Positions 15,797 through 25,700 of a stretch of 64,000 nucleotides of DNA are shown here, in pieces. The stretch spans positions 704,218 through 768,217 of the forward strand of contig BQJC01000001.1 of NCBI GenBank assembly GCA_021604505.1, written 5' to 3'. The notes below the pieces were generated by a model, which was not told where the DNA came from, did not search any database, and worked only from the letters and a program-made list of their open reading frames with translations. Within the stretch, counting starts at the first letter, position 1; each line of letters opens with the position of its first letter. Source of the stretch: Nitrospinaceae bacterium (lineage in GTDB: Bacteria; Nitrospinota; Nitrospinia; Nitrospinales; VA-1). A program made the translations under genes and the position numbers.

Positions 15797-16696
15797 ATGT
15801 CCTATTTTAAGAAGCTGACGTTTTTAAAAGTGATGACCACCGTCGCCTGGGCCGACGGCGAGATGACCCACACCGAACTCAACCTTCTCAAATCCTTTAT
15901 CAGGAAATTTGATCTGGACAAAAAGGATGTGGAAGAGTTGCGCCCGTATCTGGAAGCGCCTGTCTCGAAAAAGCGCCGCGAAGAATTGTTTCATCAGCTC
16001 ATCGCGGAACTGTCTTCGCTGGAAGAAAAGCAGGAGATCATTCAAGCCATGGAGACCATGGCCGCAACGAAAAAGAAAAAGAGCGAGGAAGAACTGGCGC
16101 TCGTGGATCAGTTCACCGCCTGGTTGAAAAAATCCTCCTTCACCACCCGGTCTTTCGGAAAAGTCCGCAATTTTTTTCAGCGTACGATTTTCGCCGATGC
16201 GAGGACGAAAGATCCGGAGCTTGAAAAATATTTCAAGCGCAAGGTGTTCAAGAAAATTGAATTAAAAAGCGCGAAAAGCGGTCATAAAATAAACCTGCCC
16301 GATGATGAGATTTACCACATCTGTTTACTGGGAACGCTTCTCGCTTCCGTCGCGCAGGTGGACGGCATCTTCGATGAAGTGGAAAAGGTCGTACTCCAAA
16401 AAGTCCTGCTCAAGACCTTCTCATTCCCGAAGCAGGAGTCGGAAATTCTCCTCGCGGTCGTCGAGGAGCAGGCGAAACAGGGGTTCGATTTTCATGAAGT
16501 GATCACCGAAACCAACCGATTCATAGTTTATAAAGAACGTTTACAATTGATCGATTGTTTTTTCGCGATTGCCGCCGCCGATGGCCGCATCTCGAATGAA
16601 GAATCCGAGCAGATACGAAAAATCACCAAAGCGATGTACATTCCGCACCAGGCGTTTAAAGAATCGAAAGTGAAAGCCCTGGAAGCATTGAAATGA
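15797..16696 (+). CDS. Protein with two TerB-like domains
   Basis: A 299-residue soluble protein made of two TerB-like helical bundles (about 5-110 and 165-297). Each has the hallmark acidic AxADGEM/AxADGRI loop (VAWADGEMTHTEL near 16, IAAADGRISNEE near 256), and VAQVDGIFDEVE near 187 is a third related loop. TerB family proteins bind metal and occur in tellurite or stress clusters and in membrane-linked complexes. It is joined to yjbQ by a 4-base ATGA overlap, so the two are translationally coupled. Function here is unknown. Confidence 0.75.
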   Translation: MSYFKKLTFLKVMTTVAWADGEMTHTELNLLKSFIRKFDLDKKDVEELRPYLEAPVSKKRREELFHQLIAELSSLEEKQEIIQAMETMAATKKKKSEEELALVDQFTAWLKKSSFTTRSFGKVRNFFQRTIFADARTKDPELEKYFKRKVFKKIELKSAKSGHKINLPDDEIYHICLLGTLLASVAQVDGIFDEVEKVVLQKVLLKTFSFPKQESEILLAVVEEQAKQGFDFHEVITETNRFIVYKERLQLIDCFFAIAAADGRISNEESEQIRKITKAMYIPHQAFKESKVKALEALK

Positions 16697-17118
16697 GCAT
16701 TCATGTGAAATCCGGACAGTTTACGGTTGAAACTCTGGGGTTCGGTGACGTCCTCGACATCACCGTACAGGTGACCGGAGAGATGGAGAGTTCCGGATTT
16801 TCCAGTGGCGTGGCGACGGTTTTTGTTCCCGGTTCCACGGCGGGAATCACCACCATCGAATATGAGCCCGGTGCGGTGGAAGATTTGAAAAAAGCCATTG
16901 CGCGTCAGGCTCCGACCGATATTCATTATGACCATGACGCCCGCTGGGGAGATGGCAACGGATTTTCCCATGTGCGCGCCGCGCTCATGGGTCCTTCCCT
17001 GGCGATTCCATTTGCAGACGGTGAACTGCAACTGGGAGCCTGGCAGCAGATCGTTCTCTGCGATTTCGACAATCGGTCGCGAACCCGGCAGGTGGTGGTC
17101 CAGTTGATGGGGGAGTGA
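16693..17118 (+). CDS. yjbQ: YjbQ family protein (UPF0047)
   Basis: A 141-residue beta-rich protein of the YjbQ/UPF0047 family (annotated in places as secondary thiamine-phosphate synthase). Family signatures are TIEYEPG near 56-62, the HDARWGDGNGFSH segment with conserved His and Asp, RAALMGPS, and LGAWQQIVLCDFD near the end. The protein is full length. It overlaps the preceding TerB-like gene and the following tiny gene by ATGA junctions, so the three form one translational unit. Physiological role is not settled for the family. Confidence 0.9.
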   Translation: MSIHVKSGQFTVETLGFGDVLDITVQVTGEMESSGFSSGVATVFVPGSTAGITTIEYEPGAVEDLKKAIARQAPTDIHYDHDARWGDGNGFSHVRAALMGPSLAIPFADGELQLGAWQQIVLCDFDNRSRTRQVVVQLMGE

Positions 17119-17294
17119 TGCCGGAGAAGAAAAAATTCCTCGGAATTCTTTTTGAATGCTGCAACGTTTACCGGCGGATCTACATCAATAAAGAAAAGAA
17201 CGCCTACGAGGGCCGCTGTCCCTATTGCATGCGGGAAGTGAGGGTTCTGATCGGCTCCGACGGAAGTTCTTCCCGGTTCTTCAACGCCAGGTGA
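17118..17294 (+). CDS. Small cysteine-rich, zinc-ribbon-like protein (58 aa)
   Basis: The frame starts at the ATG overlapping the yjbQ stop (ATGA) and encodes 58 residues: a basic start, FECCNVYRRIYINKEKNAY, then GRCPYC and a C-terminal VRVLIGSDGSSSRF. Two Cys pairs (CC near 14-15 and CPYC near 34-37) resemble a minimal zinc ribbon. I recall similar short proteins in unrelated bacteria but no function. Tight coupling to yjbQ and the TerB-like gene suggests a shared role. Confidence 0.75.
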   Translation: MPEKKKFLGILFECCNVYRRIYINKEKNAYEGRCPYCMREVRVLIGSDGSSSRFFNAR

Positions 17295-17435
17295 TCGTTC
17301 AAACAAAATTGGACAGGTTAAAGATAAACTCTTCCCCTTGCGAACGGGAGGCTGGGAGGGGTGATTTCACCGCAACACTCGAAGGGTGACGGCGCAGAGG
17401 ACGCAAAGAAAAAAACTGGAAAGAAAAAGATTCGT

Positions 17436-17457
17436 CCTCTCCCCCTTGGGGGAGAGG
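17436..17457. repeat. Dispersed palindromic repeat
   Basis: A perfect 10-bp inverted repeat (CCTCTCCCCC, TT, GGGGGAGAGG) followed by a GTGAGGGGGATG tail. This arrangement is, from general knowledge, a common intergenic repeat in many genomes. The preceding stretch 17370-17425 is also repeat-like, with GGCGCAGAGGACGCAAAG. It fills the gap before dtd. Confidence 0.6.
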
Positions 17458-17548
17458 ATTTAGGTGAGGGGGATGTTGGTTTTTAGTGGGTTTAGCAATT
17501 TTTTCATTTCATTGAATGGGGTGTTTCCTCTCTGTCCAAGGTTCAATC

Positions 17549-17983
17549 ATGAAACTGATATTGCAAAGAGTCCGGAGCGCTTCGGTGCAGGTGGATGGCG
17601 AGGAAATAGCTAAAATAAGCAATGGTCTTCTGGTGCTTTTTGGCGCGGAACAGGGTGATGCCATCTCAAGATCCGATTTTTTGGCCGAAAAAACCGTCAA
17701 CCTGCGCATTTTCGCCGACGGTGCCGGCAAGATGAACCTGTCTTGCAGGGATATCGGCGGAGAAATTCTCGTGGTTTCCCAGTTCACCCTGGCGGGAGAC
17801 TGTTCCAAGGGCCGCCGTCCGGGGTTCGATAAAGCCGCGCGCCCACAGGATGCCGAGACGTTATACTTACGCTACATCGAAGCCCTCACCGAAAACGGAT
17901 GCCGTGTCGCCACCGGAAAGTTCGCCGCCGACATGCAGGTGGAACTCATCAACGACGGACCCGTGACGTTTATTTTGGATTGA
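17549..17983 (+). CDS. dtd: D-aminoacyl-tRNA deacylase
   Basis: A 144-residue homodimeric enzyme that removes D-amino acids (and glycine mis-charged on tRNA-Ala) from tRNA. Conserved elements are MKLILQRVRSASVQVDG at the start, the SQFTLAGD catalytic segment, the KGRRPGFDKAA loop and the C-terminal NDGPVTF carrying the Gly-Pro pair that reads chirality. ATG 17549 gives the canonical N-terminus; an upstream in-frame start would add 11 unrelated residues. It is convergent with nuoN, only 11 bases apart. Confidence 0.95.
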   Translation: MKLILQRVRSASVQVDGEEIAKISNGLLVLFGAEQGDAISRSDFLAEKTVNLRIFADGAGKMNLSCRDIGGEILVVSQFTLAGDCSKGRRPGFDKAARPQDAETLYLRYIEALTENGCRVATGKFAADMQVELINDGPVTFILD

Positions 17984-17994
17984 GCAAATTCCTT

Positions 17995-19518
17995 TTAGAA
18001 CGGAATGGAATCGAGGGCGAGTTGCATGAGTGCGGAGGGGAAAATGCCAAGTAGAAGAATAGCCACGGTGCTCACCATGACAATGGCGCCCATGCCTTTG
18101 TTGATGGTGAAAGGGACATCACCCTCTTCTTCGTGAAAATACATCATCACGATCACGCGCAGATAGAAATACACTGAGATCACGCTGGCGACGACCGCCA
18201 GGACCGTTATCAGAATGTACCCGGATTTGATGGCGGCGACAAACACGTAAAACTTACCGAAAAAGCCAGCCGTCGGGGGGAAACCCGCCAGGGAAACCAT
18301 GAACAGGCTCATCGCCGCCGCCAACCGGGGATTGCGCTTGGCCAGCCCCTTGAAGCGGTGAATCGAGTTGCCTTCTTCACCTTCACCCTCCATGATGAAC
18401 ACCACGGCAAACGCGCCGATGTTCATGAACAGGTAAATCGCCAGATAAAACAGGATACTGGCAACACCTTCCTCACTGTTGGCCACGATGCCGATCAAAA
18501 GATAACCGGCATGGGCGATGCCGGAATAGGCCAGCATGCGTTTTAAGTTGTCCTGAAAAATCGCCGCGATGTTGCCGACCAGCATCGTCAGGACGGATGC
18601 GCCGAACAGGAACGGCATCCAGATTTCCTGGAATTGCGGCAGGGCGATGTAGAAAATCCTCGCGATGAGAGCGAGCGCCGCCGCTTTGGTGGCAACGGAC
18701 ATAAATCCGGTGATCGGTGTTGGAGCGCCCTGGTAAACGTCAGGCGTCCACGAGTGAAAAGGCACCAGCGATACCTTGAATCCCAGCCCGCAAAACATCA
18801 GCGCCATCCCGATATAGACCAGCAGGTTCGAACTGTAAGGGTTTTCCCGGATCAGTTGACCGACCAGACGAATCTCCGTGGTTCCCGTTCCCGCATAGAT
18901 CATAGCCATTCCGTAAACCAGGACTGCCGAGGCGAAGGCCCCGGTCAGCAGATATTTAACCGTCGATTCCTGAGAAGCCTGAGTTTCCCAGGAAAGTTCA
19001 TCGACGGTGGATGGCGTTTCGCGTCCCGTGCCGTGTTTTGCTGAAAATCCGCACAGGATGTAAAGCGCCACGGAAAAAATCTCCAGCGAAATAAACGCGG
19101 TGATCAGGTTGCCTGATTTTGCCAGAAACATCATTCCCATCACCGCGAATAAGACCAAAGAGAAGTATTCGGCCTTGTTTTCGTGGTCCGGTTGCGGGTA
19201 ACGCACCGATCCAAAGATCGCGAACAGCGACATGAGCAGAAAAATGATGTTGAAGGTCTGGGAAAACCGGTCGTTGAGCAGCGCATTGCTGAACATTTCC
19301 GGAGTTTCCCCGTTGGAAGCCGTCGGCGCCAGACCCCAAAGGTAAACGGAGAAAAACAGCGCGATCATCACCCCGGAAAGCGAAGTCTGGGAAAGGTATT
19401 GGTTTGAGTTGAGGGTCTTATTGAGCCCCACCATCAGGACGAACAGCGCCGTGATCAGCACCGTGAGTTCCGGTGCCAGGGCCATCCAGTTCATGTCAGC
19501 AAAATTGATGAGACTCAT
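17995..19518 (-). CDS. nuoN: NADH-quinone oxidoreductase subunit N
   Basis: A 507-residue polytopic membrane protein of the antiporter-like complex I subunit family. It has about 14 hydrophobic helices and the conserved segments ISLEIFSVALYILCGF, GLGFKVSLVPFHSWTPDVYQGAPTP, LKRMLAYSGIAHAGYLLIG and GFPPTAGFFGKF, which distinguish NuoN from L and M. It carries the proton-pumping Lys/Glu residues of the family. It is encoded alone, on the opposite strand and about 16 kb from the nuoA-M operon, which itself lacks nuoN, so this is very likely the missing subunit. It must be separately transcribed. Confidence 0.97.
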   Translation of the reverse strand: MSLINFADMNWMALAPELTVLITALFVLMVGLNKTLNSNQYLSQTSLSGVMIALFFSVYLWGLAPTASNGETPEMFSNALLNDRFSQTFNIIFLLMSLFAIFGSVRYPQPDHENKAEYFSLVLFAVMGMMFLAKSGNLITAFISLEIFSVALYILCGFSAKHGTGRETPSTVDELSWETQASQESTVKYLLTGAFASAVLVYGMAMIYAGTGTTEIRLVGQLIRENPYSSNLLVYIGMALMFCGLGFKVSLVPFHSWTPDVYQGAPTPITGFMSVATKAAALALIARIFYIALPQFQEIWMPFLFGASVLTMLVGNIAAIFQDNLKRMLAYSGIAHAGYLLIGIVANSEEGVASILFYLAIYLFMNIGAFAVVFIMEGEGEEGNSIHRFKGLAKRNPRLAAAMSLFMVSLAGFPPTAGFFGKFYVFVAAIKSGYILITVLAVVASVISVYFYLRVIVMMYFHEEEGDVPFTINKGMGAIVMVSTVAILLLGIFPSALMQLALDSIPF

Positions 19519-19736
19519 AATTTACGGTTCGGCGTCAAAAGCGTTCATGTGAAATGACTTGCGATGCCACGCAAGAGTATGACGTGTAGTGCGTTTTTTA
19601 AAGCATTTCCTCTTTTTTTTCAAGGAAATGTTTCATTATCAGGAAAATTTTCGTATTCTCATTTATGAAAGCGGAAAATACTTTGATCCAATTATTTCAG
19701 CCATCGGAGGATTCCTTTTTCGAATGTTGGTTTCGC
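19519..19736. other. Divergent intergenic region nuoN / CHAT gene
   Basis: The region serves two divergent genes. CATTTCCT (19604-19611) and AGGAAATG (19623-19630) form a hairpin with nine T residues within the loop, which could act as a terminator or operator. Otherwise it is A+T-rich, with no gene or known binding site I can name. Confidence 0.4.
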
Positions 19737-19742
19737 TATAAT
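19737..19742 (+). promoter_or_regulatory. Possible -10 box for the giant CHAT gene
   Basis: A perfect TATAAT lies 40 bases before the ATG. No acceptable -35 hexamer is found 16-18 bases upstream, so either an activator helps or the match is chance. Confidence 0.3.
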
Positions 19743-19782
19743 TAATATTCAAAAAGTTGTCCTCATCCAATCAAGGACGTTC

Positions 19783-22700
19783 ATGTTGATTCGCAGAGTG
19801 TCGCTCCTGTTTCCCGCCATCGCACTTCCGATATTTTTGTTTTCGGTCACCCTTCAAGCTTTTGCCTCTTCGCAATTCAACCGCCCCATCCAGGTAACGA
19901 CGCATCCAGGTGAGGACTTTGCCCCCACGTTGTCTACAGACGGCAAACGCATGATTTTTGTCTCCGACCGCTCCGGCAACCTGGACCTTTGGTTGAAACA
20001 CAGGGGCCAGGGCGTTCAGCCCCCGGATGAGCAGTTGACATATCACAGCGCCGAAGACAACTTCCCTAAACTGAGTCCTAAAGGCAACCGCATCGTATTT
20101 GTTTCCCACCGGTCCGACCCGAAAGGCGATATTTACCTCATGGACCTTGGCAAAGGGAGATCAGAAGAGATCCGCCTGACCGAGGCTGATTTGCCAGAAG
20201 AAGACCCGGAATGGTCCCCCGATGAAAAATACATTTATTTCACGTCGGTCCATCCGGAAACCAGACAACGCGGAATCTTCAGGATGGAACTGAAGAATAA
20301 ATCGAAATCCCTGCTGATCGAAAATGCAGTCAACCCCGCAGTCTCTCCTGATGGACGATACCTGGCTTTCGTTTCGAACAATGAAAACCGCGACCTGTGG
20401 GTTCAGGATTTAAAATCCGGGTCTCGCATTCAGATGACTTCCGGTTCTGAGATAGAGATCACTCCTTCCTGGTCGAAAAGCGGCGGTCATATCTATTTCA
20501 CCCGCTATCAGGAAGACACCAATTTTGACGGGGAGGTGACGATTGACGACAACCCCAGTATCTGGAGAGTTGAATTTCTTGCCAGAAAGGCGGGTAATTT
20601 ACGCCAATTGACCGACAGTTTGTCTTACGACCTGTTCCCGGCCATTTCCGCTCCAGGAAGTCTGGTGTTTACCTCCAACCAGAGAAACAGCATCGATATC
20701 TGGGAAGTTCCGGGAGAAGGATTACTGCCCACAGCCTCCGGTTACGGCAATTCCCTTCAGGTTGTGGATGACCTGTGTTCGGGGCCGGAAGGTTATTCTT
20801 ATTCCTGCCTTTTGGGGTACACCAATCTGATCCACGAGTTCGATGGAGAAGACGGCCTTGCCCGCACCCGTTACCGGCGGGCGCTCGGGTTTAAGAAAAA
20901 AGGGCATCTCGACACCGCTTACCGTTGGTTTAAAGATCTGATCGAAAAACATCCTGACGAAAAACTGTACCGGGGATTGGCGGAGATCGATCTTTTATTG
21001 CTGGATCTGAACCGTTCCCGGCTGGAAGGACAGACCGTCTACAAACAAAAGATCACTGAAGCGCTGGAGTTTCTGGAAAAAATCCCCGCCCGTTATCCCG
21101 ATTCCTCGGCGATCGGGGCGCGTGCGTTTACGGAAATGGGCAACCTGCATTTCCAGTTGGACAATCACGAACGTGCTCTGGAATTGTACAAAAAAGTCAT
21201 CATCCAATACCCCAGTCAGCGGTTTTTGTCGGCAGAAGCGGCCTTTTCCAAGAGTCAAATCTACTCTCTGGTAGGCGACCGGGAGAGTCTGGTGCAGACC
21301 TATGTGCAGGTCGTGAAGGATTACTACGACGTCGATTACTGGACCGAAAGCGCGGTCGAGGAAATTCTGGAAATTTATGAAAAACAACCCACCCTCGAAA
21401 AGAAGGTATCGAGTCTGCAAGCCCTCACGGTTAAATACAAGGACATTCCCCGTTTGGCCGGCTCCATTCAGAACCGTATCGGAGAGCTTTTTTACCAGGC
21501 CAACGAAAACCTGTTAGCCAAGGAAGCCTACAAAAAAACCATCGGCCAGTATCCTAAAGCAAGTTCTCAAGTATTTAATGCCAGGGTCGCTCTCGCAAAT
21601 ATTTATTCCGAAGAAGAAAATTTTGAAAAAAGCCTGGCGTTCTACGAAGAAATTTCCGCGGGCTCCGATTTGCTCCAGGACCAACAGCAAAAGGCAAGGG
21701 ATGGATGGATACGCAAAACGGTGGAAAAGGGAACCTGGGAACTCAGAGTGGGGGAGGTCAAGCTGGCTCTGAAAACCTTCCTGAAGCTGATCGATGCAAG
21801 CCCCGAAACGGTGGAAGCGCATCGCGGTTATCTGCAAGCGGCGGCGGCCTTGAAAAAAATCGACAGCGCCGTCCAGTTTTATAAGGAGCGGTTGAAGAAT
21901 CGGAAAGATTCCGCTGTGGATCATTACGCGTTGGGATTGGCCAATACCTATCTTTCTCCGCCGGATTTTGAGCAGGCGGAACAATCGGTCTCCCAGGCGT
22001 TGGAAATTGATTCCCAGCAGGTTTTCTTTCATCAGACCCTGGGCTACATTTTTGAGCAAAAAGAGCGGTTGGCGAAAGGGGAAGATTATCTGGAACGGGC
22101 GGTTTCCGAATATCAGATGGCTCTGGCCTTGAACGATGAGAACGCCGATCCTGAAAACGAGGCCAACCTGACTCTAAACCTCGGCAATGGGCATTATCTT
22201 CTGAACAACCATTTTTCAGCCTACCACTATTACAACAGAAGAAAGTTGAGCGGCGTCCCGTTTTTTAATACCCAGCGGGAAGGCATTTTTCATCAGAGGT
22301 TTGGCGAGAGCGCTTTCAAAGCCGGGTTTCATGACGAATCCCTCGCACAATACCAAAAAGCTCTCAAGATCGTTTCCGAAAACAAAGAGCTGAACCGCAT
22401 GGCGGAGCTCAACGACCGGATCGCCTTGGTCTATCAGGATATGGGGAATCACGCCAGGGCCGTGGAGTTTTTCTCCAAAACGTTAGAGCTCAATCAACAA
22501 GCCGGCAATCAGGTGTCCCATTCCCGTTCGCTCAGAAACATCGCCAACAACCTTTTCATGTTGAATCAGGAGCAGGACCATCCGGACACCCAGTCCATGA
22601 ACCGGGCGCTCAATAAATATTTTCAGGCCATCGAGAGCCTGGAAAAGCACGGTGTCGTGCAACGTGCGAAAAAGAAAGAGAAAGGCGGATTGATAGGCAT

Positions 22701-25700
22701 AGATATTCAAACCGGGGTGGGAGAAGACGCTTCCGCCGCGGCCACCGGGTTTGACCGGGTCGGCGAACAAAAACTCATTTTCCATTTTATCGGTAGAATT
22801 TACGGAGATTTCCGGGAATACGGCAAGGCGGTCGAATATTTTAAGAAAAAACTCGCCTTGATCCCCAAGGACCTCGACATTGAAAAGAACATCCCTGTTA
22901 TTTTAGAAAAAGCCCTGCTCCAAAACCAGATCGGAAACTTTTTGTTTCACGAGGGCCGGTACGACGAAAGCCTCGATTATTTTAAGGAGTCGTATCAACT
23001 CAGCCGCAAATTGAACAACAAATACGGAATTGCGGTGAATGCCGCAAATATAGGCCGCGCGGTTTTCATCAAGTGCCAGTATCAACCCCTGGCGCCTTTA
23101 AAAGTGGAAATCCAGGCCGCGGTTCGGCTTCTGGAAGAATCGTCCAGGGAGATGGGGCCTATAGAAACGTCTCCCAACCCGGAATACATTCTGCTGAACA
23201 AAAATTATCTCGGAGTTTTTAACCATTACCTTGGATATTATCTTCCTGGGAATTCCACGTCCGGGCCAGGCACAGACAACTCATCGGAGGCGATGAAGGC
23301 CATTATTAAAGCCTCGACTTTGGACCTCAGGCAGGACTTGGATTATATAAAGCGATCCCGGAATTATTTTGAAGAGGGGCTTTCCCTGCTTTCAAAGAGT
23401 AAAAAATCGTTTCCCGAACTGGAAACCGTGCTCCGGCAAAATCTGGATTTGACCGTCGGATTGACCGGAAAAGAAAAAGGCAAAGCTAAAGGGGAAACAG
23501 AAAACGTTCCGCCACCTCAGCTCAAATGGAAATACAAATACATCGAGTCCTTGATTGCAGAGCCCTCCAAGCGTTTGCCCCTTCTTCTGGAGGCGGAACA
23601 GCTTTTAGCGGCGCTTCCCTACGGTGTTGTGAGCAAGGATTTTTCCACGCTTGCGATGGTAGAGGATCTCTACCTCGCGCTCACCCGCTTGTTGTATGAC
23701 GAGAAAGAATTTCCCGGAGCCTTACTTTTTTCCGAAAAGGGACGCCAGCAGTTGTTGCTGGCCCTTCGGCCTGAGTTGGAATTGATCGATGAAGACCGGC
23801 GCAACTATTATGATGAACTCAGCGGGTATGCCGGCCGCTACCTGACGGCGGCTTCCCTGGAAGCGCAGGGCATGGGCGATGAAGCGGAGCAGGGAACCGA
23901 AGAAATTGTGGAAGAGTATAACGAAGTCTTAGACATGCTTAAGGAGGACAATCCCGCCCTTGCCGCGTTGTTTTCTCCCTATGTTCCGCGGCTTGAAGAA
24001 ACCCAGGGTCAGCTTCGTCCCGGAGAGATTCTGCTGATTTACAAGATGGTCTTTGACCGTTTGCTGATTTGGAAAATAGATTCGGAATCCGTCCATGTGC
24101 GCGGGATTGGCCAAACCGCGGAACTCTCCGAGCGTATCGCGCGTTTGGGAAGGGAAGGCGCTGATCCGACCGTTGCCGACATCAACTGGCTTTCAAAGTT
24201 TCTGATCGCTCCCGCCGGGAAAGCCATTCAAAAAAGCAAATCGTTGACCCTGCTGGCGGATGGGGCATTGGAGTTTCTTCCCTGGGCCGCTCTGCGCCTG
24301 GAAGGGCAGACTTTGATCGAAACGGTTCCAGTGACGTTTATTTCTTCTTTGGCGCAACACCATTTTGCCGAGTCTAAAAAGAACCTTTACAATTCCAGGA
24401 TTCTTGCAGTGGACGCTTCCGGTTTCGATAAGGCGGCTGTGAGTTTTACTTCCTCCGCCAACCTTGCGGGGGAACAAACCCATCTCGATCAATTCCGGGA
24501 TCTTTGGCCGCACTACGGCGTGGTTCAGATCGACAGCCGCACCCACTTGGGCCGTCTCGATCCCTTGGACTCCTTCATTTCCATCGGCGGGCGTCAAAAT
24601 CATTTTCAGCGGATAGAGCTTCGCGATCTTTTCGTACAACCTGTGGATTCAAATCTGATCGCTTTGAATCATGTCGAGCCGGAATTTCATCCGGAATTGC
24701 GATTGTCACCCACCACACCCCTGATCCAGGCTTTGACCGTCAAAGGATATCCTGGAATTCTGATGCACCGCGGAGCATTTGATCCCGCCGTTCACGCAGA
24801 AATAATGGAAGTGTTTTATCAAACCTTTCGCCAGGGAAAACCGGCCGAGTCTCTAAGACAGGCGCAAATCGAAATGAGTGCGCGTTATCCCGGGTCCCTG
24901 GCGTGGGCCGGATACCGGTTTTACGGATTTCCGGGAATGGAGGGCGCGGAGAAACAGGAATTTGCCCAGACTCATTTCCTGGGCAACGCCACAAAAGGCG
25001 CCCAGGCTTTTACGGAAAGCAATTGGCTGGGCGCCATCGATCATTTGGAAAAGGCTCTCGCCCTGGTCGATTTTCTGGAAGACAAGAGCCTGGTTGAAAG
25101 AATCATCAAAACCCTGGCCCAGGCCGCATACAACCTGGAAGATTACCCCAAGGCGATTCAATACCAGGAAGAGCTTGTGAAACGCGCCGAGCAAAAAGAA
25201 GACCCTGAAGAGCGGGCGGAAGCGCTTTATTTTCTGGGAATCTTGTATTCCAGGGCGGAGAATTATCCCGTCGCCGTCGAGCATTTACACGAGGCGCTGG
25301 CTATTTATGAGCAATACGAAATTCTCGACCGTCTGGCGGAAAACTACAGCACCCTTGGAATTGTTGAAGAGAACTCCCTGGATTTTGACAAGGCGCTTGA
25401 AGCCTTCACCGCGTCTTTGGCCCTCAACGAAGAGATCGGTGAAGACCTGAACCAGGGGCGTGAACTGCGGCGCATCGGCAGGATTTATTACCTGCGTCTG
25501 AACCAGTACGAGCAGGCCAAGCAATATTTTCAGCAGGCGTACCAGTTGTTCCAGGAATTACAGCACACCGAACAAAAGGTGGAAACCCTGCTGGAGTTGG
25601 GGCTGGTCTCTGAGAAGCAGGGGGATTTCACTCAATCTTTAAAGTTCTATCAACAGGCGCAAACGCTGGCTTCCGCGGAAGATTTAAAAGCGGGGCTTTC

